9,402 nucleotides of DNA from Treponema sp. Lineage in GTDB: Bacteria; Spirochaetota; Spirochaetia; Treponematales; Treponemataceae. Below the pieces are notes generated by a model, which was not told where the DNA came from, ran no database searches, and saw only the letters and a program-made list of their open reading frames with translations. Of this stretch, positions 1-6,368 are shown piece after piece. The first letter of the stretch is position 1; every line of letters starts with the position of its first letter. The stretch lies in contig JAFYDO010000017.1 of assembly GCA_017544745.1 (NCBI GenBank), positions 1 to 9,402 on the forward strand. Direction: 5' to 3'. The position numbers and the translations under genes were made by a program.

Positions 1-501
1 ATTACTTACAAGGACGGAGAGCCTGTTGCTTCTGAACCGGTTGAAATGACCAGCCAGGGTATCCAGGTAAACGGTCTTGATGCCCGTAAAATTATTTCTG
101 CCGGATATGCTGTTCACATTTATGGTGGTGCAAAAGGCGGCTACAACGGTGGTGCAGGAGGCGCTTACATAAAGCCTGTTTATGAAAAAGACGACAAGGT
201 CAGCTCTCCAATTGTAGACATAACAAATGCCCTTACTGTTGGCTTCCGTTATCTTCAGTTTGGAAACATCACAGCCCGCACAATTACAGCAGATATTACT
301 GCCCTGCAGGATTTGACTGTAAAGGTTCGCGTAGACAACTACAAGGGAAAAGTAATTGCGTCATTTGATATGAAAAAAGGCGACAAAACTGCAACTGCAA
401 AATTGTCTGACAGCGTAATTGGAAAACGTGCAGTTTACTTTGAATTCCTTTCAGACAATAGCGGCGTGATTGCGGAGTTTGATAAGTTTACTTTTGATTA
501 A
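1..501 (+). CDS. C-terminal part of a CBM6-like carbohydrate-binding protein (5' end outside window)
   Basis: The reading frame is open from base 1 to the TAA at 499-501 and gives 166 residues, so the gene starts upstream. The first in-frame ATG (46) has no ribosome binding site and lies inside the open frame, so it is not taken as the start. A Gly-rich segment containing GGYNGGAGGAYIKPVY is followed by a beta-rich stretch: VDITNALTVGFRYLQFG, then ITADITALQDLTVKVRVDNYKG, then AVYFEF and a final FDKFTFD. This order (ligand-facing aromatics, 'YLQFG', 'GKVIASFDM', terminal 'FTFD') resembles the CBM6-type beta-sandwich at the C-terminus of GH43 and similar xylanolytic enzymes. The catalytic part, if any, is not visible. 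The expected role is binding xylan or arabinoxylan at the cell surface or outside the cell. The next genes on the opposite strand include an esterase and further hemicellulases, which fits. The assignment is by pattern only; another beta-sandwich family is possible. Confidence 0.6.
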   Translation: MTYKDGEPVASEPVEMTSQGIQVNGLDARKIISAGYAVHIYGGAKGGYNGGAGGAYIKPVYEKDDKVSSPIVDITNALTVGFRYLQFGNITARTITADITALQDLTVKVRVDNYKGKVIASFDMKKGDKTATAKLSDSVIGKRAVYFEFLSDNSGVIAEFDKFTFD

Positions 502-1384
502 TCACACCCGCCAGCCAGCCCACTACTCCTTCTGGGAGTGATGGGTCCATTGGCGTCCCGTCGTCAAACTTGAGGTTGCAGTGCATTGGATTTATGATGC
601 AGTGCTGCCCCATCTCTACTCCAAAATTGATTGATGAAATTCCGTGGTCTCCGTTGTAAACCCAGTCTGGTGTAAAGATGTAACAGTTTTTCATTCGCTT
701 CATTCGCGGTAAAAGCGGAACAATATCTTTTTCGTAACTGTTAAACTCGTCGCGTTTTCCCATTGCAAAAAAGAGGCTCACGTTGTTGTCGTCGTAAAGG
801 TCCAGAAGACTTTCGCCTGGAATCTCCGAAGCACCCATAGGTACAACTGCATCAAAAAATTCCGGGTAGGCAGCCGACATACGAAGCGACATTCTTCCCC
901 CGCTGGAATTTCCAAGAATCACTTTTTTAGAAACGCCGCCGTTTGGTTCGGTGTGCTTTTTTATAAACTCGTTTATGAGCGCGTAAACCGGTACAATGTA
1001 TATATCATCCCACTGCCCCTTACATTTGCCGTCCTGGTCGCGGTATTCGTTTGCAAGCGGAATTAAAATGTATGCGCCGCCAAGAGGTTTCTGGTATTCT
1101 TCTTTGGAATAAAACTCTGCACCAGCGTAGTTGATGCACACATCTCCTTCCAGGGCGTTGGTTGTTCCGTGCATAAAAACAAGAAGAGGATATGTCTGTC
1201 CCTTTGGTGCACCGTGTTCTGTAGGGTCATAAAAGTAATAACCCATTTTGTCAAAATCTTTTGGTTCAAAAAAGTCTTTGCTAAAGCGGTCAAAGTACTC
1301 GCCTACCTTATAGGTTGGTGCATAAGAAATAAAGCCACCCTCCGGGATTTCATTAGCCCAAGGTGGTGTTGGTTTTTCTGACAT
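488..1384 (-). CDS. Cytoplasmic alpha/beta-hydrolase esterase (CE1/feruloyl- or acetyl-esterase-like)
   Basis: A 298-residue alpha/beta hydrolase. An oxyanion-type HGTT lies at residues 72-75. The nucleophile elbow G-N-S-S-G (158-162) places the catalytic serine at S160. Candidate acid is D212 in GKRDEF, and candidate histidines are H247 (GDHG) or H261 (GQHC). There is no signal peptide, so it probably acts inside the cell. The family includes esterases that remove feruloyl or acetyl groups from xylo-oligosaccharides, and general polyester or ester hydrolases; the substrate cannot be fixed from sequence. The xylan-related neighbours make a hemicellulose ester the best guess. The ATG at 1384 is preceded by AAGGAG (1390-1395) at 5 bases, a strong start. 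The gene lies 22 bases after the Nudix stop on the same strand and may be cotranscribed with it. Its TAA overlaps the end of the convergent CBM gene by 14 bases. Confidence 0.8.
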   Translation of the reverse strand: MSEKPTPPWANEIPEGGFISYAPTYKVGEYFDRFSKDFFEPKDFDKMGYYFYDPTEHGAPKGQTYPLLVFMHGTTNALEGDVCINYAGAEFYSKEEYQKPLGGAYILIPLANEYRDQDGKCKGQWDDIYIVPVYALINEFIKKHTEPNGGVSKKVILGNSSGGRMSLRMSAAYPEFFDAVVPMGASEIPGESLLDLYDDNNVSLFFAMGKRDEFNSYEKDIVPLLPRMKRMKNCYIFTPDWVYNGDHGISSINFGVEMGQHCIINPMHCNLKFDDGTPMDPSLPEGVVGWLAGVINQK

Positions 1385-1395
1385 GTTATCTCCTT

Positions 1396-1422
1396 GTCAT
1401 CCCGAACTAGTTTCGGGATCTC
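1396..1422 (+). repeat. Dispersed palindromic hairpin element, copy 1 (CCC/GGG stem)
   Basis: The 27 bases read GTCAT, CCC, GAACTAGTTTC, GGG, ATCTC. The inner part pairs as an 8-bp stem, ATCCCGAA against TTCGGGAT, around the 5-base loop CTAGT. It matches two further copies at 8431-8457 and 8466-8492 outside the stem triplet and one loop base. The element spans the 3' end of the Nudix gene and the gap before the esterase. It ends directly at the AAGGAG of the esterase, so in the minus-strand transcript a hairpin would form just 5' of that ribosome binding site. It is too short a U-tract context to be called an intrinsic terminator. Confidence 0.85.
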
Positions 1423-1943
1423 TCGTCGTTTACAATATGAATAACGCCCTTGTTCTGGATGATTTCTTTCATCCGGGTTTTCAAAAAAGCAGGTTTAAGG
1501 TCAAACTTTTCCAGCTCGTCCAACGGGATCCATTTGATTTCTTCCTTGGCATTGTTCCAGCCATAGCTTTCGCAGTGAGCATCTTTGTTGCCGCGCGGCT
1601 TCATCAGATAGTAAAACTCTATTACGTGGCATTTTAAATCATCTATGCCGGTGTCGTTTCCCACAAAAAAGTTTTCGCAGACAACTGCAAGATGATCTAT
1701 CTCATAGTCTACGCCGGTTTCTTCCTTTACCTCGCGTACAATGCATTCTTCGGCTTTTTCGTTCATGTGAACACCACCGCCAACCGTGTAATAAAAGCTG
1801 GAAGTAGAAGAAGTTATTGCAAGAAAACTGTTGTCCTCTATGATGATTGCGCCCGCTCTGTAGCGGAACCAGTTTTTATCGACAGAAAAACAGCAGTCGG
1901 GAAAGCCAACACGAATTTCGCCTATTTCATTATTTTGAGACAT
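1407..1943 (-). CDS. Nudix hydrolase
   Basis: A 178-residue protein with a complete Nudix box G-x5-E-x7-R-E-V-x-E-E-x-G-V: G56, E62, R70-E71, E74-E75, G77-V78. The glutamates in REVKEE bind the divalent metal that drives cleavage of a nucleoside diphosphate linked to another moiety; the substrate is not evident. The flanking fold (RAGAIII strand before the box, FYYLMKP and IKWIPLDEL after it) is typical of ADP-ribose/NTP-type Nudix proteins. The ATG at 1943 is chosen because GAGGTG (1948-1953) lies just upstream. The TTG at 1955 would give four extra residues but overlaps this site and has none of its own. The last residues (ERSRN) and the TAG stop come from palindromic repeat copy 1, so the native C-terminus may have been altered by the repeat. 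An extended -10 lies immediately upstream at 1961-1969. Confidence 0.88.
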   Translation of the reverse strand: MSQNNEIGEIRVGFPDCCFSVDKNWFRYRAGAIIIEDNSFLAITSSTSSFYYTVGGGVHMNEKAEECIVREVKEETGVDYEIDHLAVVCENFFVGNDTGIDDLKCHVIEFYYLMKPRGNKDAHCESYGWNNAKEEIKWIPLDELEKFDLKPAFLKTRMKEIIQNKGVIHIVNDERSRN

Positions 1944-1947
1944 ATAA

Positions 1948-1953
1948 CACCTC
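1948..1953 (-). promoter_or_regulatory. Ribosome binding site that fixes the Nudix start
   Basis: GAGGTG on the minus strand, with the GAGG core 6 bases before the ATG at 1943. It overlaps the alternative TTG start (1953-1955), which therefore cannot use it. This supports the shorter 178-residue protein. Confidence 0.7.
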
Positions 1954-1960
1954 AAAAGAG

Positions 1961-1969
1961 ATTATATCA
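1961..1969 (-). promoter_or_regulatory. Extended -10 promoter for the Nudix gene
   Basis: The minus strand reads TGATATAAT, a TGn extension followed by a perfect TATAAT. This would start transcription about 10 bases before the Nudix ATG. The -35 position is weak, as is usual for extended -10 promoters. It lies immediately downstream of the XRE stop codon, so the Nudix-esterase pair can be transcribed independently of the regulator. Confidence 0.5.
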
Positions 1970-1979
1970 GAAAACTTAT

Positions 1980-2360
1980 TTATTGATTACTTCTTTTTAA
2001 AAAAGATTGGGTTAATTCTTTTATTGTCTGTTTATCATAATTTGAAAGCTGATTATATTGATTTATTAAAACTCTGCTTTCGGCGGTTAGAATTGTTTTA
2101 TTGTCAGAAGAAGTTTCTTCTCCCTTAACTAAATATTCTACAGTAACACCCAGTGTATCTGCTATTTTTACAGCGTTTTCGACATTTGGTTGTGATCTTT
2201 TTCCAGAAAGATATTTATCAAGAGTACTTTTTTTAATACCTGTCCTGGCAGCTAATTCTTTTATCTGAATATCCTGATAAACAAGTTCGTTATGTAGGTT
2301 TTCGCCAAATCCCATGTTCATATTATAGTAAAAAATGGCGTCGTTAAGTTTGACAGACAT
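1980..2360 (-). CDS. XRE/Cro-CI family helix-turn-helix regulator
   Basis: A 126-residue protein with an N-terminal HTH_3 domain. Residues 32-54 (QIKELAARTGIKKSTLDKY, then LSGKR) show the helix-turn-recognition helix, followed by PNVENAVKIADTLGVTVEYLVKG, the usual closing helices of the Xre fold. A lysine- and glutamine-rich C-terminal helical part (about 85-126) may dimerise. It most likely represses its own gene and the divergent membrane-protein genes at 2454. The start is uncertain: ATG 2360 is the longest, but M14 (2321) or M16 (2315) would give the compact N-terminus usual for the family; none has a clear ribosome binding site. The gene is AT-rich like the two genes facing it. There is no C-terminal peptidase or toxin domain, so a phage-type autoproteolytic repressor is not supported. 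Confidence 0.88.
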   Translation of the reverse strand: MSVKLNDAIFYYNMNMGFGENLHNELVYQDIQIKELAARTGIKKSTLDKYLSGKRSQPNVENAVKIADTLGVTVEYLVKGEETSSDNKTILTAESRVLINQYNQLSNYDKQTIKELTQSFLKRSNQ

Positions 2361-2453
2361 ATAATATGGTGTTAATATTATTAGTAAACATAATATTATA
2401 TGTTTTATTAGATTTTAACATAAAATTTTCATTTAGATATATAAGGATTTTTT
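2361..2453. promoter_or_regulatory. AT-rich divergent control region with paired TAATATTA palindromes
   Basis: This 93-base gap separates the XRE gene from the divergent membrane-protein gene. The 8-base palindrome TAATATTA occurs twice, at 2373-2380 and 2391-2398. The copies are 18 bases apart start to start, close to two helical turns, which would suit a dimeric HTH repressor. A TATAAT on the minus strand (2395-2400) overlaps the second copy and could be the -10 of the XRE gene, with a poor -35. The sequence is very AT-rich, so chance occurrence is a real alternative. No convincing plus-strand promoter was identified. Confidence 0.35.
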
Positions 2454-3215
2454 ATGACTACATTTTTATTTATTGTTACTCCAATAATTTGCGAAGGAAT
2501 TTATATAATTCACTGTATACGTGACTATGGATACTATAGTGAAACCCCTCTTCTTCTTATTCCGTTTGGACTTTATATCGCATCTGTTATAATTGTAAGT
2601 AATGTTGCTGACATTTTTAAGAAAAAAGTTCTTTGTTTTTTCCTGTTTTTAATTTTTCCGTTGGTATCGCTGTTTATGGTTTCGGCTCTTACTACAGAAT
2701 GGTATGATATTGGATATAAAAAAATTAAATCAAATGCCCAGGTTTATCTGTATAATGAAGATTCAGAAGAAGTTATAACTTCAATTAATTTTAAACCAGT
2801 TTCTTATGATGAAACTTTTATCGATACATATTTTGACAAAGCACAGGGTTACAACTCATTATATTCTCCTGTATCTTTCACATTTAGAAATAATACTCTT
2901 AAGCAAAATGAACTTCAAAGATTTAAAATTCGTCCTGGTAAATACACAGTAAAGATTGATACATATCTGAAAGAACAGAAAAAAGAATACACAGTAGAAA
3001 CTAATTTTACCTATATGGATGCCGCAAAAGCAAAGAATGTATATTTATGTTTTGATGGAGCCAATTTATTCATGGTTAATCCTGATCAAGAAGATGAAGA
3101 AAGTGTAAAAACTCTTTATTTTTCAACTGATAATCATATCTATAAAGCTAAATGGGATAAACAATACTTGATGGACGAAGATCAGCATAAAAGTAACAAA
3201 AAAGAGAAAAAATAG
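2454..3215 (+). CDS. Membrane protein of unknown function, three predicted TM segments plus soluble C-terminal domain
   Basis: I do not recognise this 253-residue protein. Hydrophobic segments lie at about 3-20, 32-52 and 57-80. The KKK at 56-58 between the second and third segments suggests that this loop is cytoplasmic, which puts the C-terminal domain outside the cytoplasmic membrane. Residues 85-235 look beta-rich, with alternating strands and a PGKYTVKI turn as in small Ig-like or transthyretin-like folds. The tail ends in a Lys-rich stretch (KSNKKEKK). The ATG is preceded by AAGGA at 2443-2447, spacing 6. It is the first gene of an apparent two-gene unit: the next ATG follows 12 bases after the TAG. 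It is much AT-richer than the flanking enzyme genes. No catalytic motif was seen. Confidence 0.75.
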   Translation: MTTFLFIVTPIICEGIYIIHCIRDYGYYSETPLLLIPFGLYIASVIIVSNVADIFKKKVLCFFLFLIFPLVSLFMVSALTTEWYDIGYKKIKSNAQVYLYNEDSEEVITSINFKPVSYDETFIDTYFDKAQGYNSLYSPVSFTFRNNTLKQNELQRFKIRPGKYTVKIDTYLKEQKKEYTVETNFTYMDAAKAKNVYLCFDGANLFMVNPDQEDEESVKTLYFSTDNHIYKAKWDKQYLMDEDQHKSNKKEKK

Positions 3216-3227
3216 GGGGAAAACATA

Positions 3228-3902
3228 ATGGAACAAAACCTTTCTGATGAGCAGATTTTAAGAGATTATTATAAAAAAATTTATGAATGCGAACTTCTTA
3301 AACAAGTAAATGAAAAAGATGAAATACACTCTCGGATTTCAGAAGAATCCATGTCTAATCACAAAATGTATGTTTTTTTCTGTATGTTATTTGTTGCATC
3401 CATATATGTCTCCATTTTTTTTATTATGAGATATGCAATATTGCCTATAGCTGCACTTATTCCTGCAAGTCTATTTCTTCTTATTTATCAAAAAAGTGAA
3501 TATAAGCAAATCTCCGAAAAAAGTAGCAAAACTTATGATGATTATTTCAATTGTCTTACAGAATATAAAGAGTATGTACGAAAAACACCAAAGCCTCCAA
3601 TTCCTGATGATAAACTGAACCAGACTTCTATAAAAGAAATTCTTGATGTATTTGCTTCAAAACGCGCAGATACTTTTAAAGAAGCATTAATCATTTACGA
3701 ACAGGATTTACAGCATAGAGAACTGGTAAATAAGCAGCGAGCCATGCAGCAACAGATATATTCTGCTCAAATGGCAGCTGCACAGGCACAAAAAGAAGCA
3801 GAAAATGCAAAACAAGAGGCAGAATATCTTCGACGCGAAGAAGATTATTATCGTGACCAAATATATCATCTACAGCAAGAAGATTATTGGAACAATAATT
3901 AA
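3228..3902 (+). CDS. Membrane protein of unknown function: TM hairpin with C-terminal coiled coil
   Basis: I do not recognise this 224-residue protein. A charged N-terminal part (1-45) is followed by two hydrophobic segments (about 47-66 and 69-88) with almost no loop, forming a membrane hairpin with both ends probably cytoplasmic. Residues 95-150 form a helical region with a Pro-rich break (TPKPPIPDD). They are followed by RADTFKEALIIYEQDL, a pattern I associate with small bacterial membrane-associated proteins of unknown role. From about 155 to 218 a Gln/Ala/Glu-rich stretch (AQMAAAQAQKEAENAKQEAE) strongly predicts a coiled coil. GGGGGA (3215-3220), overlapping the stop of the preceding gene, serves as ribosome binding site with 7-base spacing, so the two genes are probably translated from one mRNA. 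The stop is only 9 bases from the convergent GH127 stop. Confidence 0.75.
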   Translation: MEQNLSDEQILRDYYKKIYECELLKQVNEKDEIHSRISEESMSNHKMYVFFCMLFVASIYVSIFFIMRYAILPIAALIPASLFLLIYQKSEYKQISEKSSKTYDDYFNCLTEYKEYVRKTPKPPIPDDKLNQTSIKEILDVFASKRADTFKEALIIYEQDLQHRELVNKQRAMQQQIYSAQMAAAQAQKEAENAKQEAEYLRREEDYYRDQIYHLQQEDYWNNN

Positions 3903-3911
3903 CAAGTTTTA

Positions 3912-6359
3912 TTATTGCATATATGCGGTATTCACCGGCGAAACAAGTCTTGCAGATTCTGCGTTTTTTATTCCCATAAACTCTATGCGAACTTCTTCTT
4001 TTTTTGTAAGACTGTCCGGCAGTTCAAAATCCAGAGTATATTTTTCTTCTGTACCTTTATAGTCCAGAGTAATGGCCGCAATTTTATTCAGACCGCTTGT
4101 TATGCAAAGTGTCTTGCCGTTGTCCTGTTTGAGGAAGGTGCAGACAAGATAATTTTTTTTGCCGGGATGGAGTTTGAACATGTAGCTGAACGAACCGCCT
4201 GCTTTTGCGTAACGTGTGAGCTCGTTAGGGTCGCCGACTGAACCCGTGCCTTTTTCCTGCATGAACGGCCAGGTGGTTGCGTTGCCTTCTGTCTGAGCGC
4301 CGTAACCAATACCTATTCCGTCAATGGTGATGTACTTTTGCTCGAGTTGGGTGTCTTCTGCCTTGTCTGCAAAAATCCAGTAGATGCCGTAGCGCTGATT
4401 ATTGATTAGGTAGTATGGAGAAAAGATAAAGTCTCCTTCCCAGTTTGTGTCATTAAGTTTGAATGCGAGCGTGCCGTCTGCGCGTGTGATTTTTTCAAAG
4501 TGCGAATTGATGTTGGTCAAAAAGTCCTGAACAGAGCTGTCTTTTACAAGCACCGTCTCTCCCGGAAGCAGCGGAAGATTACTGGTACCACCGTAGTTAC
4601 CAGTTAGCTCGTAGACCTGTCCGCGCACGAGCTTGTTGGCACTTACATCACACTGAACTCCAACCTGACGCAGGGTCATTTTGTCGTCGCGGCCAAGCTC
4701 TGCAGCAAGAACTACAGGTCCGTATTTGAAAGCTACAGCACGTCCGTTGTTATCTGGAAGCGGGAAAGCCTGGATGTTCATGTTGAATTTTATACGGAAT
4801 GTGTCGCCGGCATGCCATTCGCGGGTGTAAAGGATGTATCCGTCCTGTAAAAAGCCTTCCGGAGCGTCTGCGGGCTGGTAGTTCCAGTCAGGACTACGCA
4901 CTGCGATTGTGATTTTCTGGTCTTGAGGGGCTTTTTCTACTGTAAATTCTACCAGATTGCTGTCTGGAAGGTCTGCTTTCTGGCTCAAAATAAGGCCTTT
5001 TTCTTTCCATTCAACGCGGGAGCTTATAAACTGATTTACAACAAGCGTATTGTCGTCATGAAAATAAATACTGTCGCCAAGCTTTGTAAAGTTTTCTAAG
5101 CCGGTACCAGTACAGCACCAGAAGTAGTTTTTGTCTGGATCTGGGTTGCAGTAGGTTTTAAAACAGCCGGTTGCCATTGGCTGAAAGTACAGGGTCATTC
5201 CAGTGTCTGCATTTACCGAAGCAAGGATTGCGTTTATATAAGTGTTTTCGTAATAATCTGCGTACTGCTTTTCGCCTGTTGCCATAAAAAGCATTCGGCT
5301 AAGCTTGAGCATGTTGTGGGTGTTGCAGGTTTCGCAGTTGGTGTTGCTGCGTTCTTTGTCCAGAACATTGTCCTCTCCAAAATGTTCGCACTCGCTGTTT
5401 CCGCCGGTGATGTAAGTGTGATTTTCTACAACGATTTTCCAGAAGGCGCGGGCGTAATCGAGGTAGATGTCATCTTGGGGGCCCCTGTGGTCCCTGAGCT
5501 TGTCGAAGGGCCCTTCACCATTGAGCGTCATATATCTGTTCATTGCCCCCACAAACTTTGGGATTGTTGTGTTGGCGTGGCGGTTGTTCAAAACATTTGA
5601 GTTGAGTCCTGCTGCCAGCACTTTTTCAAAAAGCGGTACTTCATCAAACTTGTGAGCAGAGGCAAGAATGTGTTCGCAAGTTGTATCATCATAACCGCCG
5701 GCGCGGGCACATTTATATAACTCATAGAGGCAGTCATTCATACCGCCATATTCAGTTCCAAGCACGCGGGCCTGCATCTGGTCATCCCAGCGGCTTGTTC
5801 GTTTGTAAATCCATTCGCAAAAGTTTACGCCAATTTCCAGAGCCTTTTTGCTACCACCGGATTTGTTAGCCTCGACTAACCCATTCATGATTTTATGAAC
5901 TGTATACCAGGGCACCCAGGTGTTTGCAGGGTTTCCTTCTTCGAGACGGTCAAACTGGCGCTCCGGCTTTGAAGGATCTTCCATTGTGGCACCAAAAATA
6001 AAGCCCGTGCCCATTGCATCCTGGCATTCTGCAAGTCCGTCAATCAAATAATCAAAACGTGCCTGCAGCGTCTTTCCGTCCGGGCCTTTACATTCACCAT
6101 ACCCGCGTGCAATTGCTTGAGCCGCAGCTGCAAGATAATGCCCCATGGTATGACCGCCAATACGTGTATTTTCCCAGCCGCTGTAAGAGATGTTAGCCTT
6201 AGTGTTTGGAAGTCCGGCAGTTACTCGGAAATTAAAAAGAAGCTTGTCGGGATTAAATGTGTTTAAAAAGTTTACATCTTTTTGGGTAACATCCAGCATA
6301 AACTGGTCGCAAAGAGTTATTTCTGCTGGTGAAAATTCGTGTAGATTGGTAAAAGGCAT
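3912..6359 (-). CDS. GH127/GH146-type beta-L-arabinofuranosidase
   Basis: An 815-residue intracellular glycosidase of the DUF1680 superfamily, which releases terminal beta-L-arabinofuranose. Conserved marks appear in order: GWE...GGHTMGHYL (61-75), WVPWYTVHKIMNGL (148-161), TGGNSECEHF (318-327), CETCNTHNMLKLSR (342-355) and WCCTGTGLENF (414-424). By analogy with the characterised Bifidobacterium enzyme HypBA1, E325 would be the acid/base. E343, C345, C415 and C416 would bind zinc, with C415 as nucleophile. A second part (about 600-665, ending QRYGIYW) resembles DUF4986. The C-terminal part (about 715-810, GGSFSYMFKL...) resembles DUF6805, an architecture common in GH146-like members. There is no signal peptide. 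Residues 283-294 are encoded by a palindromic repeat placed in frame between two normally adjacent elements. AGGAG (6366-6370) precedes the ATG at 6359, and the GH120 stop is 9 bases upstream, so the two are coupled. Confidence 0.92.
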   Translation of the reverse strand: MPFTNLHEFSPAEITLCDQFMLDVTQKDVNFLNTFNPDKLLFNFRVTAGLPNTKANISYSGWENTRIGGHTMGHYLAAAAQAIARGYGECKGPDGKTLQARFDYLIDGLAECQDAMGTGFIFGATMEDPSKPERQFDRLEEGNPANTWVPWYTVHKIMNGLVEANKSGGSKKALEIGVNFCEWIYKRTSRWDDQMQARVLGTEYGGMNDCLYELYKCARAGGYDDTTCEHILASAHKFDEVPLFEKVLAAGLNSNVLNNRHANTTIPKFVGAMNRYMTLNGEGPFDKLRDHRGPQDDIYLDYARAFWKIVVENHTYITGGNSECEHFGEDNVLDKERSNTNCETCNTHNMLKLSRMLFMATGEKQYADYYENTYINAILASVNADTGMTLYFQPMATGCFKTYCNPDPDKNYFWCCTGTGLENFTKLGDSIYFHDDNTLVVNQFISSRVEWKEKGLILSQKADLPDSNLVEFTVEKAPQDQKITIAVRSPDWNYQPADAPEGFLQDGYILYTREWHAGDTFRIKFNMNIQAFPLPDNNGRAVAFKYGPVVLAAELGRDDKMTLRQVGVQCDVSANKLVRGQVYELTGNYGGTSNLPLLPGETVLVKDSSVQDFLTNINSHFEKITRADGTLAFKLNDTNWEGDFIFSPYYLINNQRYGIYWIFADKAEDTQLEQKYITIDGIGIGYGAQTEGNATTWPFMQEKGTGSVGDPNELTRYAKAGGSFSYMFKLHPGKKNYLVCTFLKQDNGKTLCITSGLNKIAAITLDYKGTEEKYTLDFELPDSLTKKEEVRIEFMGIKNAESARLVSPVNTAYMQ
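5478..5513 (-). repeat. Palindromic repeat inserted in frame within the GH127/146 gene
   Basis: On the plus strand, CCCTGAG (5492-5498), loop CTTGT (5499-5503) and CGAAGGG (5504-5510) form a 7-pair stem with an internal tandem G.A/A.G mismatch. The loop is the same as in the GTCAT...ATCTC elements elsewhere in the window, and the inner arms align with theirs. On the coding strand the 36 bases are read as GPFDKLRDHRGP. I recall this peptide as a recurrent translation product of a widely dispersed bacterial repeat. The outer boundaries are approximate. Confidence 0.65.
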
Positions 6360-6368
6360 GGGGAACTC

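Noticed and set aside
1383..1637. Plus-strand open frame beginning with CHPELVSGS
   Set aside because: It is antisense to the Nudix gene. The CHPELVSGS peptide is simply the translation of palindromic repeat copy 1.
1944..1955. TTG start at 1955 for the Nudix protein
   Set aside because: It overlaps the GAGGTG that serves the ATG at 1943 and has no ribosome binding site of its own.
1980..3902. Classical toxin-antitoxin or prophage interpretation of the XRE module
   Set aside because: There is no RelE/HigB/HipA-like toxin, integrase or phage structural gene. The partners are membrane proteins without recognised toxin motifs.
5479..5513. GGGCCC at 5479-5484 and 5508-5513 as a target-site duplication around the GH127/146 insert
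   Set aside because: The two copies are 29 bases apart, so clean removal between them would shift the frame. The sites are more likely part of the GC-rich palindrome itself.
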